The notes: generated by a model from the sequence alone, not told the origin. A DNA stretch of 11,855 bases from an uncultured Clostridium sp. (GCA_900556695.1 USQA01000015.1:1-11855), one strand, 5' to 3'. Positions 1 through 7,033 are shown, counted from the stretch's first letter. Numbers and translations are program-made.

Positions 1-148
1 CTTTTATAACCATTGTTAGCACTATTACTAATCCAGCTAAAGTAGTCATCATCGCTTGGTCTTCACGTCCTGCTCTTACTAAAACTTGATGTAATACTGC
101 AACTAATATTCCAATCGCTGCTATTTTAAATAACAAATTTATATCCAT
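1..148 (-). CDS. spoIIIAC: Stage III sporulation protein AC (partial, 3' end outside window)
   Basis: Only the first 49 codons are inside the window; the gene runs off the left edge. SpoIIIAC is a small membrane protein (usually about 65-68 residues) of the SpoIIIA-SpoIIQ complex, which connects mother cell and developing forespore. The visible part starts MDINLLFKIAAIG, has a first hydrophobic helix (about residues 4-23), then the charged turn with the family-typical 'GREDQA' (residues 27-32), then the start of a second helix. The start is supported by a GGGGGA ribosome binding site a few bases upstream. It lies 41 bases after spoIIIAB, in the conserved order AA-AB-AC. Recognition is by sequence pattern and gene order; confidence is high even though the gene is cut. 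Confidence 0.92.
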   Translation of the reverse strand, partial: MDINLLFKIAAIGILVAVLHQVLVRAGREDQAMMTTLAGLVIVLTMVIK

Positions 149-189
149 TTTTCTAAATCCCCCTAGTTATTTTTTATTTTTATAAATGT

Positions 190-699
190 TTAAAAAAGAA
201 TAATTACTATTGCTAATCCTATTGTTGTTCCTAATCTACTATATAATTTTTCATTTTTTTGTTTTTCTTCTTGTGCATTTTTTATTTGTATATCTATAAA
301 GTTTTGAGTTATTTCTATTTGATTTATTTGTCCTTCACTGTCTGTTTGTCCTAATAGTTTTGATAATGTTTTTAATACTTGCTTGTCCTCTTTATTTAAA
401 TTTGTTACACATTCATCTACTGATTTTTTCCATGCTATGTTTGCATTATCTTTTTCCATGTTTTTTATTGCTATGTCAAATATGTTTGATATGTTTTTGC
501 TTGCATTTAATGATATTTCTTTAAATATTTCCGGTATTGGCTCATATGTAAATTTTATTTTTGATTTAAATATGTTTAAACAATTTTGTATTTCTTCTAA
601 TTCTTGTAATCTGTAGACATATCTTTTTGATAAAAATCTTCCTATTAAACTTGAAGAAAGTAATATTAAAAATAGCATTAAATATTTAACAATTTGCAT
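190..699 (-). CDS. spoIIIAB: Stage III sporulation protein AB
   Basis: This 169-residue protein matches the family's usual length of about 170. It has an N-terminal membrane helix (about residues 4-20), a charged helical middle with the typical 'YRLQELEEIQNCL' and 'YEPIPEIFKEIS' segments, and a C-terminal hydrophobic tail (about 157-169). The family is part of the SpoIIIA-SpoIIQ transenvelope complex that keeps the forespore developing after engulfment; AB is a mother-cell membrane component. The start has an AAGGTGA ribosome binding site that would lie inside the end of the reconstructed spoIIIAA reading frame, so translational coupling to spoIIIAA is likely. spoIIIAC follows 41 bases later. 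The frame is open throughout with no sign of decay, in contrast to the gene just upstream. Confidence 0.93.
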   Translation of the reverse strand: MQIVKYLMLFLILLSSSLIGRFLSKRYVYRLQELEEIQNCLNIFKSKIKFTYEPIPEIFKEISLNASKNISNIFDIAIKNMEKDNANIAWKKSVDECVTNLNKEDKQVLKTLSKLLGQTDSEGQINQIEITQNFIDIQIKNAQEEKQKNEKLYSRLGTTIGLAIVIILF

Positions 700-1636
700 A
701 CAATCACCTTGTCCATCTTTAAATTTTCTATATTATATTCATCTAATTTATATTTAGAACTATTTTTTTGTTTTTTATAGAAATAATATTTTTTCTATTT
801 GATTTGTTTCAATTAATTTGTAAACATCTTTATTGTTTTTTATATCTTCCATTGTTTTTCCATGCATTGTAAATATTCCTTTAATCCCTGATGTTACAGC
901 TTCTCCGTATAGCAATAACATCTTCTTTTGAGCCTATTTCGTCACAAGCAATTACTTCTGGTGCCATTGATCTTATTAACATTCTCATTCCTTTTGATTT
1001 AGAAATATTTTCTACTACATCTGTTCTTATTCCAATATCATTTTGAGGAACCCCTTTATACATTGCTGCTATTTCGCCTCTTTCGTCTACTACTCCGCAT
1101 GTTTTTCCTGTAAAATTCATTTGAGTAATACCATTACTTATTTTTCTTATTGCATCCCTCAAAATTGTTGTTTTTCCTTTTCCTGGTGGAGAAACAATTA
1201 ATGATGTGAAAATATTATTGTTTTCCACATCTATGATTTCTCCTAAAATTTTATTACTACAATCTAATATTTCTCTTGCAATTCTAAAATTCAAGCTTGT
1301 TACATATTTTAAATTTATAGTCTTCCCGTTTTCTACCACTGCTGTACCTGTAATTCCTACTCTATGTCCTCCTTTTACCGTTAAAAAACCTTCACATATT
1401 TGATTTTTATATGCATATATAGAATTTTCACATAATCTTTCTAAAGTCTGTAACACTTCTTTTTGTGATACAGTATATTCTATTAAAACATCTGCTTGTC
1501 TCATTTTTAATATAATTGGTCTATTAACTCTTATCCTTATTTCTTGTATATTTTTTTCAATTTGGCTATTTCTTTCAAACGTATATAATAAAATGTTATA
1601 TATATTAACAGGAAAATATTTTATTATTTCATCCAT
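678..1636 (-). pseudogene. spoIIIAA: Stage III sporulation protein AA (ATPase), reading frame broken twice
   Basis: SpoIIIAA is the secretion-type ATPase of the mother-cell channel complex. The first frame shows Walker A 'PPGKGKTT' (residues 150-157), 'VVDERGEI' (182-188) and Walker B 'VIACDEIG' (228-235), then goes wrong after 'EDVIA' and stops at 881. The missing part continues one base over (YGEAVTSGIKG, 'FTMHG') near 908-913, then shifts again by one base near 777-783, and runs to a stop at 678, overlapping spoIIIAB by 22 bases. Joining the three pieces gives 318 residues, close to the usual length of about 307, and the full span is exactly two bases too long. I chose the ATG at 1636 because AAAGGAG lies 8 bases before it; the TTG at 1642 is too close to that site. 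Either it is a young pseudogene, or the sequence has errors, or it is recoded. As read, it would make only a 251-residue protein. Confidence 0.85.
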
Positions 1637-1730
1637 TTTCAATTCTCCTTTGCATTAACTTAAATATTATAAAATTTATTAATAATTTTAAGTTTTTTAC
1701 TATAAATTGTTTGCCTGATTTTTTCCACAC

Positions 1731-1766
1731 AAAAAAGAAGCATATAATATTATATGCTTCTTTTTT
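1731..1766 (-). terminator. Perfect palindromic terminator after the 553-residue membrane protein gene
   Basis: This is a 36-base perfect inverted repeat (two 18-base arms, no loop bases needed). It starts with six A and ends with six T, with GAAGCATATAAT in the arm. It lies 13 bases after the stop of the upstream minus-strand gene and before spoIIIAA. Because it is symmetric it could stop transcription in both directions, but only minus-strand genes flank it. It isolates the spoIIIA operon from the yebC operon. Confidence 0.85.
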
Positions 1767-1779
1767 ATTTATAGAACAT

Positions 1780-3441
1780 TTAATTTTTATTTATAACTGC
1801 TCTGTATATTAATCCTGTATTTTCATTTCTTTCAAATTCTACTTTATAAGTATCATCTAATGAAATCTCACTTTTTATTAATAAAATATTTTCATCTGTT
1901 GCTTCATACTCATCTCCATTAAAGTTGATTTCAGAAATTTGCAAGTATTTTTCTTCTTCATTAGTTTTATTATTAGATTGTATTGTTGTTATTAGTCCTT
2001 TAACAGTAGTTCCTTTAGCATCTAAACTTTCATAATTTTCAAATTTTGTATTATGAGATTCTATTGTATTTTGGTCTAAATCACTTGCTGCATTATCTAT
2101 AGAACTCATAGGTTGAGTATATATATCTATAGCAGGAATTGCTTTTATTAAAGGATTCTCTGATTCTGTTAATCCCAGTTTTTCCATTTGTTGACTATTA
2201 ACTTTTGTAATTCTTTCTATTATTGCATTAATTAAATTTGATGATTGTTCTTCTTCCAAATCTGTTAATGTTAAAGAATTATCACTTGTAAAGTCTTCTA
2301 TTTCTGAGTTTTCTTCAAAATCAATATTATTATTAAAATAATATACATATTCACGATCATCACTTGTTTGAATTCCTAATTCCCAACTTTCTGTTATGCT
2401 TTGTAATGATTGTAACCCTGAAAAACTAGAGTTTAGATATATTCTTGTTTTTTTATTATCTTGATGAATTTCGCTTGATATATTATATTGTTTTGTATTA
2501 GCATTTTCGTTCTTTTCTATTGTGATTTCTGCTTCATTTAATGATATTACCAATTTACTTACTTTTTTATTTTGAATATATACTGTCATTTCAAATTTTT
2601 CATTATTTATATCTGAATTATTTTCAAGTTCTTTTATTACACTTTCTATTTTTTTAACTTTTATTTCATCTAAGCCTTTTGATTTTATATATCCATTTAT
2701 TGTATCTAATGTTGTTTGATCATTTTTTAAAGTTTCCATTAATTTTACAAGTACATTTTTTAGTTCTTCTCCATTTAAAGTTAATTTATATCCTGTAACA
2801 TTATCTTCAATAATTTTAACAAAGTTGCCATCTTGTAATTCTTGATTTAAAATTCCAAAATAAGTTTCTTGTATATTTTTCAACTGTTCAGAAGAAATCT
2901 CTGCTTTTTCATTACTTTCTGGCACAGAAATACCACTAACATTAAATGTTGAGTTTGATAATTTATTTAGCTTATCTGTTTCTACCGCAATAAATTTATT
3001 TCCAACATATTGTGTTTGCAATCCTAATTTATTTCCAGACTGTTTATATGATATTGGAAATTTAACATCATCTGAGTAGTTAATATTTATGTCTTGTTCT
3101 GATTTTGAATTTGCCATATCAACTTTTCCTGAAAAGTCAATATTGCATTTATTAATATTATCAAATTCTCCTTGATTGTCATAAGACGTAATTTTAAAAC
3201 TTATTGTACCATTATCTTTATATTGTGTGCTTTTTTGTTTTTCAAAATATTTTGTTACTTCTTCACTTATAAATCCTTTTTTACTATCTCCAACTTGAGT
3301 TACATATTTAAAGAATAACTTTTTTTCACTTTTAAACATATCTGTTGCTAAAATTATATATGCTGCTCCTATTCCTATTATAAGAATAATTGTTAATATA
3401 ATTGATATTATAAGTATTTTCGAATTTTTCTTTTGATTCAT
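1780..3441 (-). CDS. Single-pass membrane protein with large extracytoplasmic domain, function unknown
   Basis: This 553-residue protein is not confidently recognised. It has a short basic N terminus (MNQKKNSK), one strong membrane helix (about residues 9-31) and then 'ATDMFKSEKKLFFKYVTQ'. The rest is a long region rich in N, S, D, E, K and T with alternating short hydrophobic segments, which looks like a secreted, mostly beta fold. There is no LPXTG motif, no lipobox cysteine and no evident catalytic motif. The arrangement resembles membrane-anchored clostridial proteins of DUF6583 type, but that name is from memory only. The start has AAAGGAG 8 bases upstream. It follows yebC by 54 bases with no terminator between, so the two are probably cotranscribed, and it ends at a strong terminator. 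The opposite strand holds no plausible gene. Confidence 0.8.
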   Translation of the reverse strand: MNQKKNSKILIISIILTIILIIGIGAAYIILATDMFKSEKKLFFKYVTQVGDSKKGFISEEVTKYFEKQKSTQYKDNGTISFKITSYDNQGEFDNINKCNIDFSGKVDMANSKSEQDININYSDDVKFPISYKQSGNKLGLQTQYVGNKFIAVETDKLNKLSNSTFNVSGISVPESNEKAEISSEQLKNIQETYFGILNQELQDGNFVKIIEDNVTGYKLTLNGEELKNVLVKLMETLKNDQTTLDTINGYIKSKGLDEIKVKKIESVIKELENNSDINNEKFEMTVYIQNKKVSKLVISLNEAEITIEKNENANTKQYNISSEIHQDNKKTRIYLNSSFSGLQSLQSITESWELGIQTSDDREYVYYFNNNIDFEENSEIEDFTSDNSLTLTDLEEEQSSNLINAIIERITKVNSQQMEKLGLTESENPLIKAIPAIDIYTQPMSSIDNAASDLDQNTIESHNTKFENYESLDAKGTTVKGLITTIQSNNKTNEEEKYLQISEINFNGDEYEATDENILLIKSEISLDDTYKVEFERNENTGLIYRAVINKN

Positions 3442-3495
3442 TTTTAGACTCCTTTAATTATTTTTAAGTCTTTATGTCTTTATAAATTATCGTTA

Positions 3496-4215
3496 TTATT
3501 CTTCCCAGTTATGATAAATATTTGCTACATCATCTAATTCTTCTAATTTTTCTATTAAACGTTCCATTTTTTCAACATCTTTTTCTTCTAATTTAACTGT
3601 TGTTGTTGGAATCATTTGTACTTCTGCTTCTACAAAAGAAAGTCCTGCTTCTTCTAATTTTTCACTAACTGCTGTAAAATCTGATGGTTCTGTTGTAATT
3701 TCATATATTTCTTCATCTGATTGAAAATCTTCTGCTCCTGCATCTAAAGCAAGCATCATTAATTCTTCTTCATCCATTGTTGTTGATGATTTTTCTATTA
3801 CAATTATTCCTTTTTTGTTAAACATATATGATACACAACCTGTTGTACCTAAATTTCCTCCTGATTTATCAAATACGTGTCTTACATCTGCTGCTGTTCT
3901 GTTTTTGTTATCTGTAGATGCTTCTACTATAACCGCTACTCCACATGGTCCGTATCCTTCATATACCATTTCTTCATAATTTTCATTACTACTTGATGCT
4001 TTCTTTATAGCATTATTTATTGTGTCATTTGGCATATTTGCTGCTTTACATTTTGAAATTACATTTTTCAACTTTGAATTTCCTGCTGGATCTGGTCCAC
4101 CTTCTTTTACTGCTATTAATAATTCTCTTCCTAATTTTGTAAATATTTTTCCTCTTGCTGCATCTGCTTTTCCTTTTTTTGCTTGTATGTTGTGCCATTT
4201 GCTATGTCCTGACAT
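3496..4215 (-). CDS. yebC: YebC/PmpR (TACO1) family protein
   Basis: This 239-residue protein has the family's usual length of about 240 and its signature start MSGHSKWHNIQAKKGKADAA, followed by 'RGKIFTKLGRELLIAVKEGG' (about 22-41), 'YEGYGPCGVAVIVEASTDN' (about 84-102) and 'RTAADVRHVFDKSGGNLG' (about 104-121). The family has long been annotated as a transcription regulator; more recent work on YebC and mitochondrial TACO1 ties it to translation at proline-rich stalls. It acts in the cytoplasm. An unusually strong GAGGAGG ribosome binding site lies just before the ATG, and a possible promoter is at 4290-4318. It is the first gene of a probable two-gene unit with the 553-residue membrane protein. 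No domain is missing. Confidence 0.96.
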   Translation of the reverse strand: MSGHSKWHNIQAKKGKADAARGKIFTKLGRELLIAVKEGGPDPAGNSKLKNVISKCKAANMPNDTINNAIKKASSSNENYEEMVYEGYGPCGVAVIVEASTDNKNRTAADVRHVFDKSGGNLGTTGCVSYMFNKKGIIVIEKSSTTMDEEELMMLALDAGAEDFQSDEEIYEITTEPSDFTAVSEKLEEAGLSFVEAEVQMIPTTTVKLEEKDVEKMERLIEKLEELDDVANIYHNWEE

Positions 4216-4289
4216 ATCTCTTTCCTCCTCTTTAATTTTTTACTATATTTTCAAGTCTTTTATCCTTTATCTTATAATTTTCGTTTTTT

Positions 4290-4318
4290 ATTGTATCACA
4301 TTATTTCTTATTTGTGTA
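4290..4318 (-). promoter_or_regulatory. Possible sigma-A promoter of yebC
   Basis: On the minus strand TACACA (4313-4318) and TACAAT (4290-4295) are 17 bases apart, giving a leader of about 65-70 bases before the yebC ATG. The -35 box matches the consensus at only 4 of 6 positions, so the call is moderate. An 8-base inverted repeat (4318-4325 with 4332-4339, loop TTCAAT) sits just upstream and could be an operator or a weak terminator of the decayed locus behind it. Confidence 0.4.
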
Positions 4319-4401
4319 GTATTTTTTCAATAAAATACTTTTTGTTCTATTGAGTTTAGATTCTTCCCATTTTTTATATACATTTTAAGTATTAAAGAAT
4401 A

Positions 4402-4684
4402 TTAATTATCGAAGATTTCACCTACTTTATTTATAGCATTTATTAAATCATTATATTCTATTTCTTCAGCATAAAAATTATCATTTTGATGCCTTTTCCA
4501 TTGTTGTTCCATCTTGTAATCTCATCTCTTTTAATCCCAAACGATGTTTTTCTTTCTTTATATAATGAACCTTTATAGATTTATCATGTACAGTTATATA
4601 ACTTGGAAATGTCATATCTATTTTTATTGATGTTCTATCTGTTAAGTCATAAAAGTATAATGCTGTATTATGTGAAAAGATTCC
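4402..4684 (-). pseudogene. Scar of an AbiE type IV toxin-antitoxin locus (AbiEi fragment joined to AbiEii tail)
   Basis: Read from 4684 leftward, one frame encodes 'GIFSHNTALYFYDLTDR', then 'DMTFPS', 'HYIKKEKHRLGLKEMRL' and 'DGTT', which is the core of AbiEi antitoxins. It lacks the N-terminal winged helix and the later C-terminal part and stops at 4481. From 4512 to 4402, in another frame, comes 'EQQWKRHQNDNFYAEEIEY' followed by a short tail, which resembles the extreme C terminus of AbiEii nucleotidyltransferase toxins (pattern W-K-R-x-Q...YA). In intact loci abiEi precedes abiEii on the same strand, so this order fits one internal deletion that removed the end of abiEi and most of abiEii. 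A second breakpoint lies at the left end of the AbiEi fragment, 5 bases after the stop of the 75-residue ORF. No functional toxin or antitoxin can be made. Recognition is from motif memory and was not searched. Confidence 0.75.
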
Positions 4685-4689
4685 TTATT

Positions 4690-4917
4690 TTATAATCTAT
4701 TAATCCAACTATCAACTTCATCTGGAGATGTTACTAATTGATTTTCACGGTAATCTTCTGTAAATACAATATTCATTTCATCTTCAACTTTTGAGTTAGG
4801 ACATAATCTTTTTATTTCTTGGAATGGTCTTCCTAACCATCCTGCATTTGTTGCAAAAGGCTTTATTATTTTTCCTGTAAACTCCCCATATTCATTAAGT
4901 ACATCAAAACTTTCCAT
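4690..4917 (-). CDS. Small ORF of 75 residues, unrecognised, possibly a gene remnant
   Basis: I do not recognise this protein. It begins MESFDVLNEYGEFTGKI, which resembles the start of many NUDIX hydrolases (pattern 'xDVxDExGxxTGK'), but no NUDIX box (GX5EX7REUXEEXGU) follows. The rest has 'NAGWLGRPFQEIKRLCPNSK' and ends 'SPDEVDSWINRL'. It is acidic and looks soluble. An AAAGGAG site lies 12 bases before the ATG, which is rather far. It follows the DUF402 gene by 28 bases and would be cotranscribed with it. Its stop is 5 bases before the AbiEi fragment, so its own 3' end may have been cut by the same deletion. It could be a small real gene, an immunity-like protein, or a chimera left by rearrangement. 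Confidence 0.45.
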   Translation of the reverse strand: MESFDVLNEYGEFTGKIIKPFATNAGWLGRPFQEIKRLCPNSKVEDEMNIVFTEDYRENQLVTSPDEVDSWINRL

Positions 4918-4945
4918 ATTTTATTTTTTCTCCTTTTATTTAATT

Positions 4946-5464
4946 CTAATCTTCTAACATTTTTATTAGTTGTTTTTTATCTGTATTTATAAAAATATTT
5001 TTATTTTTCTGTATCTCATCAGCTAATTTGCTACAAACACTATGCGCTAAATCATAATCCTGTTTTGTGATTTTTCCATTTTCTAATGCTTCTTGTAATT
5101 CATCTTCATCCAAAATTTCTACTTTATTATCTGTTTTATTGCCATATATAATGTCTAAAAACAAATCATCATAATAAGGTCTTCCATCATCAACACCATT
5201 TCCTAAACTAATATCAAAATAATAGCTTACAGTATTTAAATTTTCATCTATAAATGCTCTAGCATTATATAGCTTATCCATAGGTGTATATTCCATAATA
5301 TAATATCCATTATCAATTAAAGTAAAATTCTTTACAAATGGCTTATCTATTTCAATTATTTTTTTTAATACAATATATGCATTTTGCTTTTTTAGTTCTT
5401 TTGTAACTACATGATATTGTGTAACACCTCTTAAATAAGTTTCATCTGCATACTTCTTTCTCAT
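4946..5464 (-). CDS. DUF402 family protein (probable nucleotide or organophosphate phosphohydrolase)
   Basis: This 172-residue protein carries the DUF402 pattern: 'SYYFDISLGNGVDDGRPYYDDLFLDII' (about residues 80-106) and 'VEILDEDELQEALENGKIT' (about 114-132), with acidic residues placed as in the metal-binding site of the family. Characterised members include staphylococcal Ntdp, which hydrolyses nucleoside tri- and diphosphates, and FomD, which acts on a CMP-linked intermediate. Which substrate this one uses cannot be told. I chose the ATG at 5464 rather than 5470, because AGGAGG lies 7 bases before the former and only 1 before the latter. The ribosome binding site overlaps the end of the HxlR remnant upstream, so a deletion may have brought this gene next to it. 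It appears intact, although both flanks are decayed. Confidence 0.85.
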   Translation of the reverse strand: MRKKYADETYLRGVTQYHVVTKELKKQNAYIVLKKIIEIDKPFVKNFTLIDNGYYIMEYTPMDKLYNARAFIDENLNTVSYYFDISLGNGVDDGRPYYDDLFLDIIYGNKTDNKVEILDEDELQEALENGKITKQDYDLAHSVCSKLADEIQKNKNIFINTDKKQLIKMLED

Positions 5465-5475
5465 ATACATTCCTC

Positions 5476-5679
5476 CTACATTATTAAAACTGTAACAGAT
5501 ATTTTAAAATAATCATCAGTTAATACATTTTGAGATATTCCATCTATTGATTTTAGCAATTCATTAAATCTCCAAGTTCTACTCATTAAATTTCTTATAA
5601 TTAATAATTTTCATTTACTACCTACTAAAGAAATTGTTGTAGCAATTGGGCATTCTGGTAAATCTTCTTTATTTCTCAT
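5476..5679 (-). pseudogene. Broken HxlR-family transcriptional regulator
   Basis: The frame starts at an ATG with GGAGG 7 bases upstream and reads MRNKEDLPECPIATTISLVG, then SK, a TGA stop at 5611-5613, and on with 'KLLIIRNLMSRTWRFNELLK', 'SIDGISQNVLTD'. This is the N-terminal two thirds of the winged-helix domain of HxlR regulators, where the TGA replaces the Trp of 'GSKW'. After 'VLTD' the similarity ends abruptly and a stop follows at 5476, so roughly the last 40-50 residues, including the wing and dimer helix, are missing. It lies divergent from the cupin gene, the usual arrangement for an HxlR regulator and its target. Two independent lesions make a functional product very unlikely. Confidence 0.85.
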
Positions 5680-5706
5680 TTTTATACCTCCATTAAATTT
5701 ATTAAA

Positions 5707-5785
5707 ATTATAGCATATATTATAAAATTAGTACATAGTTACTTTTAAGTGCGTACTTGTTTTTTATTATATACTCTGCTATAAA
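5707..5785. promoter_or_regulatory. Divergent promoters sharing an inverted-repeat operator (HxlR remnant / cupin)
   Basis: An inverted repeat has arms AGTAC (5730-5734) and GTACT (5753-5757) around an inner ACTT-TT-AAGT. To the right, TTGTTT (5757-5762) and TATAAA (5780-5785, with TGC just before it as an extended -10) are 17 bases apart and point to the cupin gene. To the left, on the minus strand, TGTACT (5730-5735) and TATAAT (5707-5712, again preceded by TGC) are also 17 bases apart and point to the HxlR remnant. Each -35 box overlaps one arm of the repeat, as expected for an operator where one dimer represses both promoters. That an HxlR protein binds here is inference from position and symmetry. 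Confidence 0.65.
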
Positions 5786-5818
5786 ATAATTATAATATTT
5801 TTAAAGGAGGAATTAATA

Positions 5819-6175
5819 ATGAAAAATTATATGAAAGTGAGTTTAGAAGAAAATGCACCAAGGGTTGAATTACATGATAAACTAGGTTTAACAGGAGCTG
5901 AAATCAGTATTAATACACTTCCTGCTGGTGAATGTGTACCTTTTATTCATTCTCATAAGCAAAATGAAGAAGTTTATTATATTTTATCTGGATCTGGTAA
6001 AGTAATCATTGATAACGAAGAAATTAATTTAGTTGCTGGAGATTGGTTAAAAATATCTCCAATTGCAGAACGTCAATTTTTTGCTTCTAAAGATATTTCT
6101 ATTTCTTATATTTGTATTCAAACAAAAGAAAATTCACTTGAAGAATTTACTGCAAATGATGCAATTACAAAATAA
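5819..6175 (+). CDS. Small single-domain cupin protein
   Basis: This 118-residue protein is one cupin barrel. Motif 1 is 'GECVPFIHSHKQNEEVYYIL' (residues 37-56), with His44, His46 and Glu50 placed to bind a metal. Motif 2 is 'AGDWLKISPIAERQFFAS', where the position of the usual final His holds Arg, so metal binding may be incomplete or use other ligands. The enzymatic activity, if any, cannot be predicted; such small cupins can be isomerases, dioxygenase-like enzymes or stress proteins. A strong AAAGGAGG site lies 8 bases before the ATG. It has its own promoter at 5757-5785, next to the operator shared with the HxlR remnant. If that regulator was its repressor, the gene may now be constitutive. 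It is transcribed toward the DUF3592 gene. Confidence 0.9.
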   Translation: MKNYMKVSLEENAPRVELHDKLGLTGAEISINTLPAGECVPFIHSHKQNEEVYYILSGSGKVIIDNEEINLVAGDWLKISPIAERQFFASKDISISYICIQTKENSLEEFTANDAITK

Positions 6176-6286
6176 TCATCATAACAAGGATTTGTTTCTT
6201 ACTTTTTTCGTTTTTTTATCCTTTATTGAAAATCATTTTCGTTATAATATCACTTTTTTTATTTTTTTCAATAGTTTTGGAAAAGA

Positions 6287-6317
6287 AAAAGAAATGCTAA
6301 ATTCTAACATTTCTTTT
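6287..6317. terminator. Hairpin terminator between convergent cupin and DUF3592 genes
   Basis: A 10-base stem, AAAAGAAATG (6287-6296) with CATTTCTTTT (6308-6317), encloses an 11-base loop. On the minus strand it is followed by a T-rich run (TTTCTTTTCC), so it best serves the DUF3592 gene; on the plus strand the tail is weaker. The rest of 6176-6357 is A/T-rich with no gene that I can support. Confidence 0.6.
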
Positions 6318-6357
6318 ATAACATAAAAACGATTTTTATTTCGTTATATTATTTTTT

Positions 6358-6864
6358 CTATTTTGGTAAAAAGGCAAGTCCAATAAACGCTAAAACAATA
6401 AATGATAATCCTATAAAAAATAAAACTTTTACTGCTGGATTTTTTACAAATCTCATTACATAACTTTTATCTGGATTCTGAGGGTTATAGAAAACATCTA
6501 ATTCTGTCCCCACAGGGAAATGTTCTTTTAATGCATCTGTAGAAATATGAGCATTACTATTAATTACTAAATTTCCTTCTTTAACATCATTTTCTACTTC
6601 AGTTTTTATTTTATTAAAAGATGATGACTTATTTACAATCCAACCGTATTTAAGTCTTTGATTATATTTAGTATCGTTAACAATATATTCTACTATGGGA
6701 AAATGTACTCCATTATTATTCCATAATGTGTACTTTATAACTTTCCCTTTTGTTGTTAGAGTGCATTGTTTAACCATCTTTTTATCTTTGTTCTTAAATA
6801 TTAATGATAAAATTAAAAATATTAAGCCTATCAATATAAATATCGCAAAAAAACTCATTTTCAT
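6358..6864 (-). CDS. DUF3592 family membrane protein
   Basis: This 168-residue protein has a membrane helix at each end (about 4-23 and 145-165) around a soluble beta-rich segment. The middle has 'TKGKVIKYTLWNNNGVHFPIVEYIVNDTKY' and, near the end, 'FPVGTELDVFYNPQNPDKSYV', the typical DUF3592 pattern (a 'V.V.YNP.NP' strand just before the second helix). The function of the family is not known; members are often found singly or near secretion and phage genes. AGGGAG lies 9 bases before the first ATG, which is followed by a second ATG two codons later. A micro-ORF and a set of hairpins lie upstream on the same strand (6955-7129), and could be its leader. It converges with the cupin gene. Confidence 0.8.
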   Translation of the reverse strand: MKMSFFAIFILIGLIFLILSLIFKNKDKKMVKQCTLTTKGKVIKYTLWNNNGVHFPIVEYIVNDTKYNQRLKYGWIVNKSSSFNKIKTEVENDVKEGNLVINSNAHISTDALKEHFPVGTELDVFYNPQNPDKSYVMRFVKNPAVKVLFFIGLSFIVLAFIGLAFLPK

Positions 6865-6954
6865 TTTTCTAATCTCCCTTACAACTTACTATTTTTCTTT
6901 CTAATTACTAATTTGTTAATTCCTTCCTATACTTTGCTCTTTTACAATATCTAA

Positions 6955-7017
6955 TTATCGACAACTAAAGCAAATAAAAGTAAGTATATTATTTTTAATA
7001 AAACTGCTTCTATCATA
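6955..7017 (-). CDS. Hydrophobic 20-residue micro-ORF (leader peptide or type I toxin candidate)
   Basis: The peptide would be MIEAVLLKIIYLLLFALVVR, almost wholly hydrophobic with a terminal Arg, able to form one membrane helix. An AAGGTGGTG ribosome binding site, one mismatch from the extended consensus AAGGAGGTG, lies just before the ATG. Three small hairpins lie immediately upstream. It sits 90 bases before the DUF3592 gene on the same strand. Very short hydrophobic ORFs with strong ribosome sites and structured leaders are typical of type I toxins and small membrane proteins, but I do not recognise this peptide. It could also be a chance ORF; AT-rich DNA makes hydrophobic codons common. 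Confidence 0.4.
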   Translation of the reverse strand, partial: YDRSSFIKNNILTFICFSCR

Positions 7018-7033
7018 GCACCACCTTCATTCT

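Noticed and set aside
1643..1730. A sigma-E promoter for the spoIIIA operon.
   Set aside because: The operon should have one, and the gap is long enough, but I could not find a convincing pair of boxes close to the sigma-E consensus, so I did not annotate it.
3496..4333. Plus-strand ORF opposite the start of yebC (4022-4333).
   Set aside because: It is mostly antisense to the conserved yebC N terminus, rich in Phe and Leu from A/T bias, and has no ribosome site.
4402..4512. A separate small gene starting at the ATG at 4512.
   Set aside because: Its sequence looks like the tail of AbiEii; the ATG is a chance product at the deletion joint and has no ribosome site before it.
5611..5613. TGA in place of Trp in the HxlR gene, together with no TGA stop among the intact genes, as a sign that UGA codes for Trp.
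   Set aside because: All intact genes here use TGG for Trp and stay open at full length without needing a TGA. A UGA-Trp code in such AT-rich DNA would show many TGA codons inside genes. The HxlR gene is also cut at its 3' end, so plain decay explains it.
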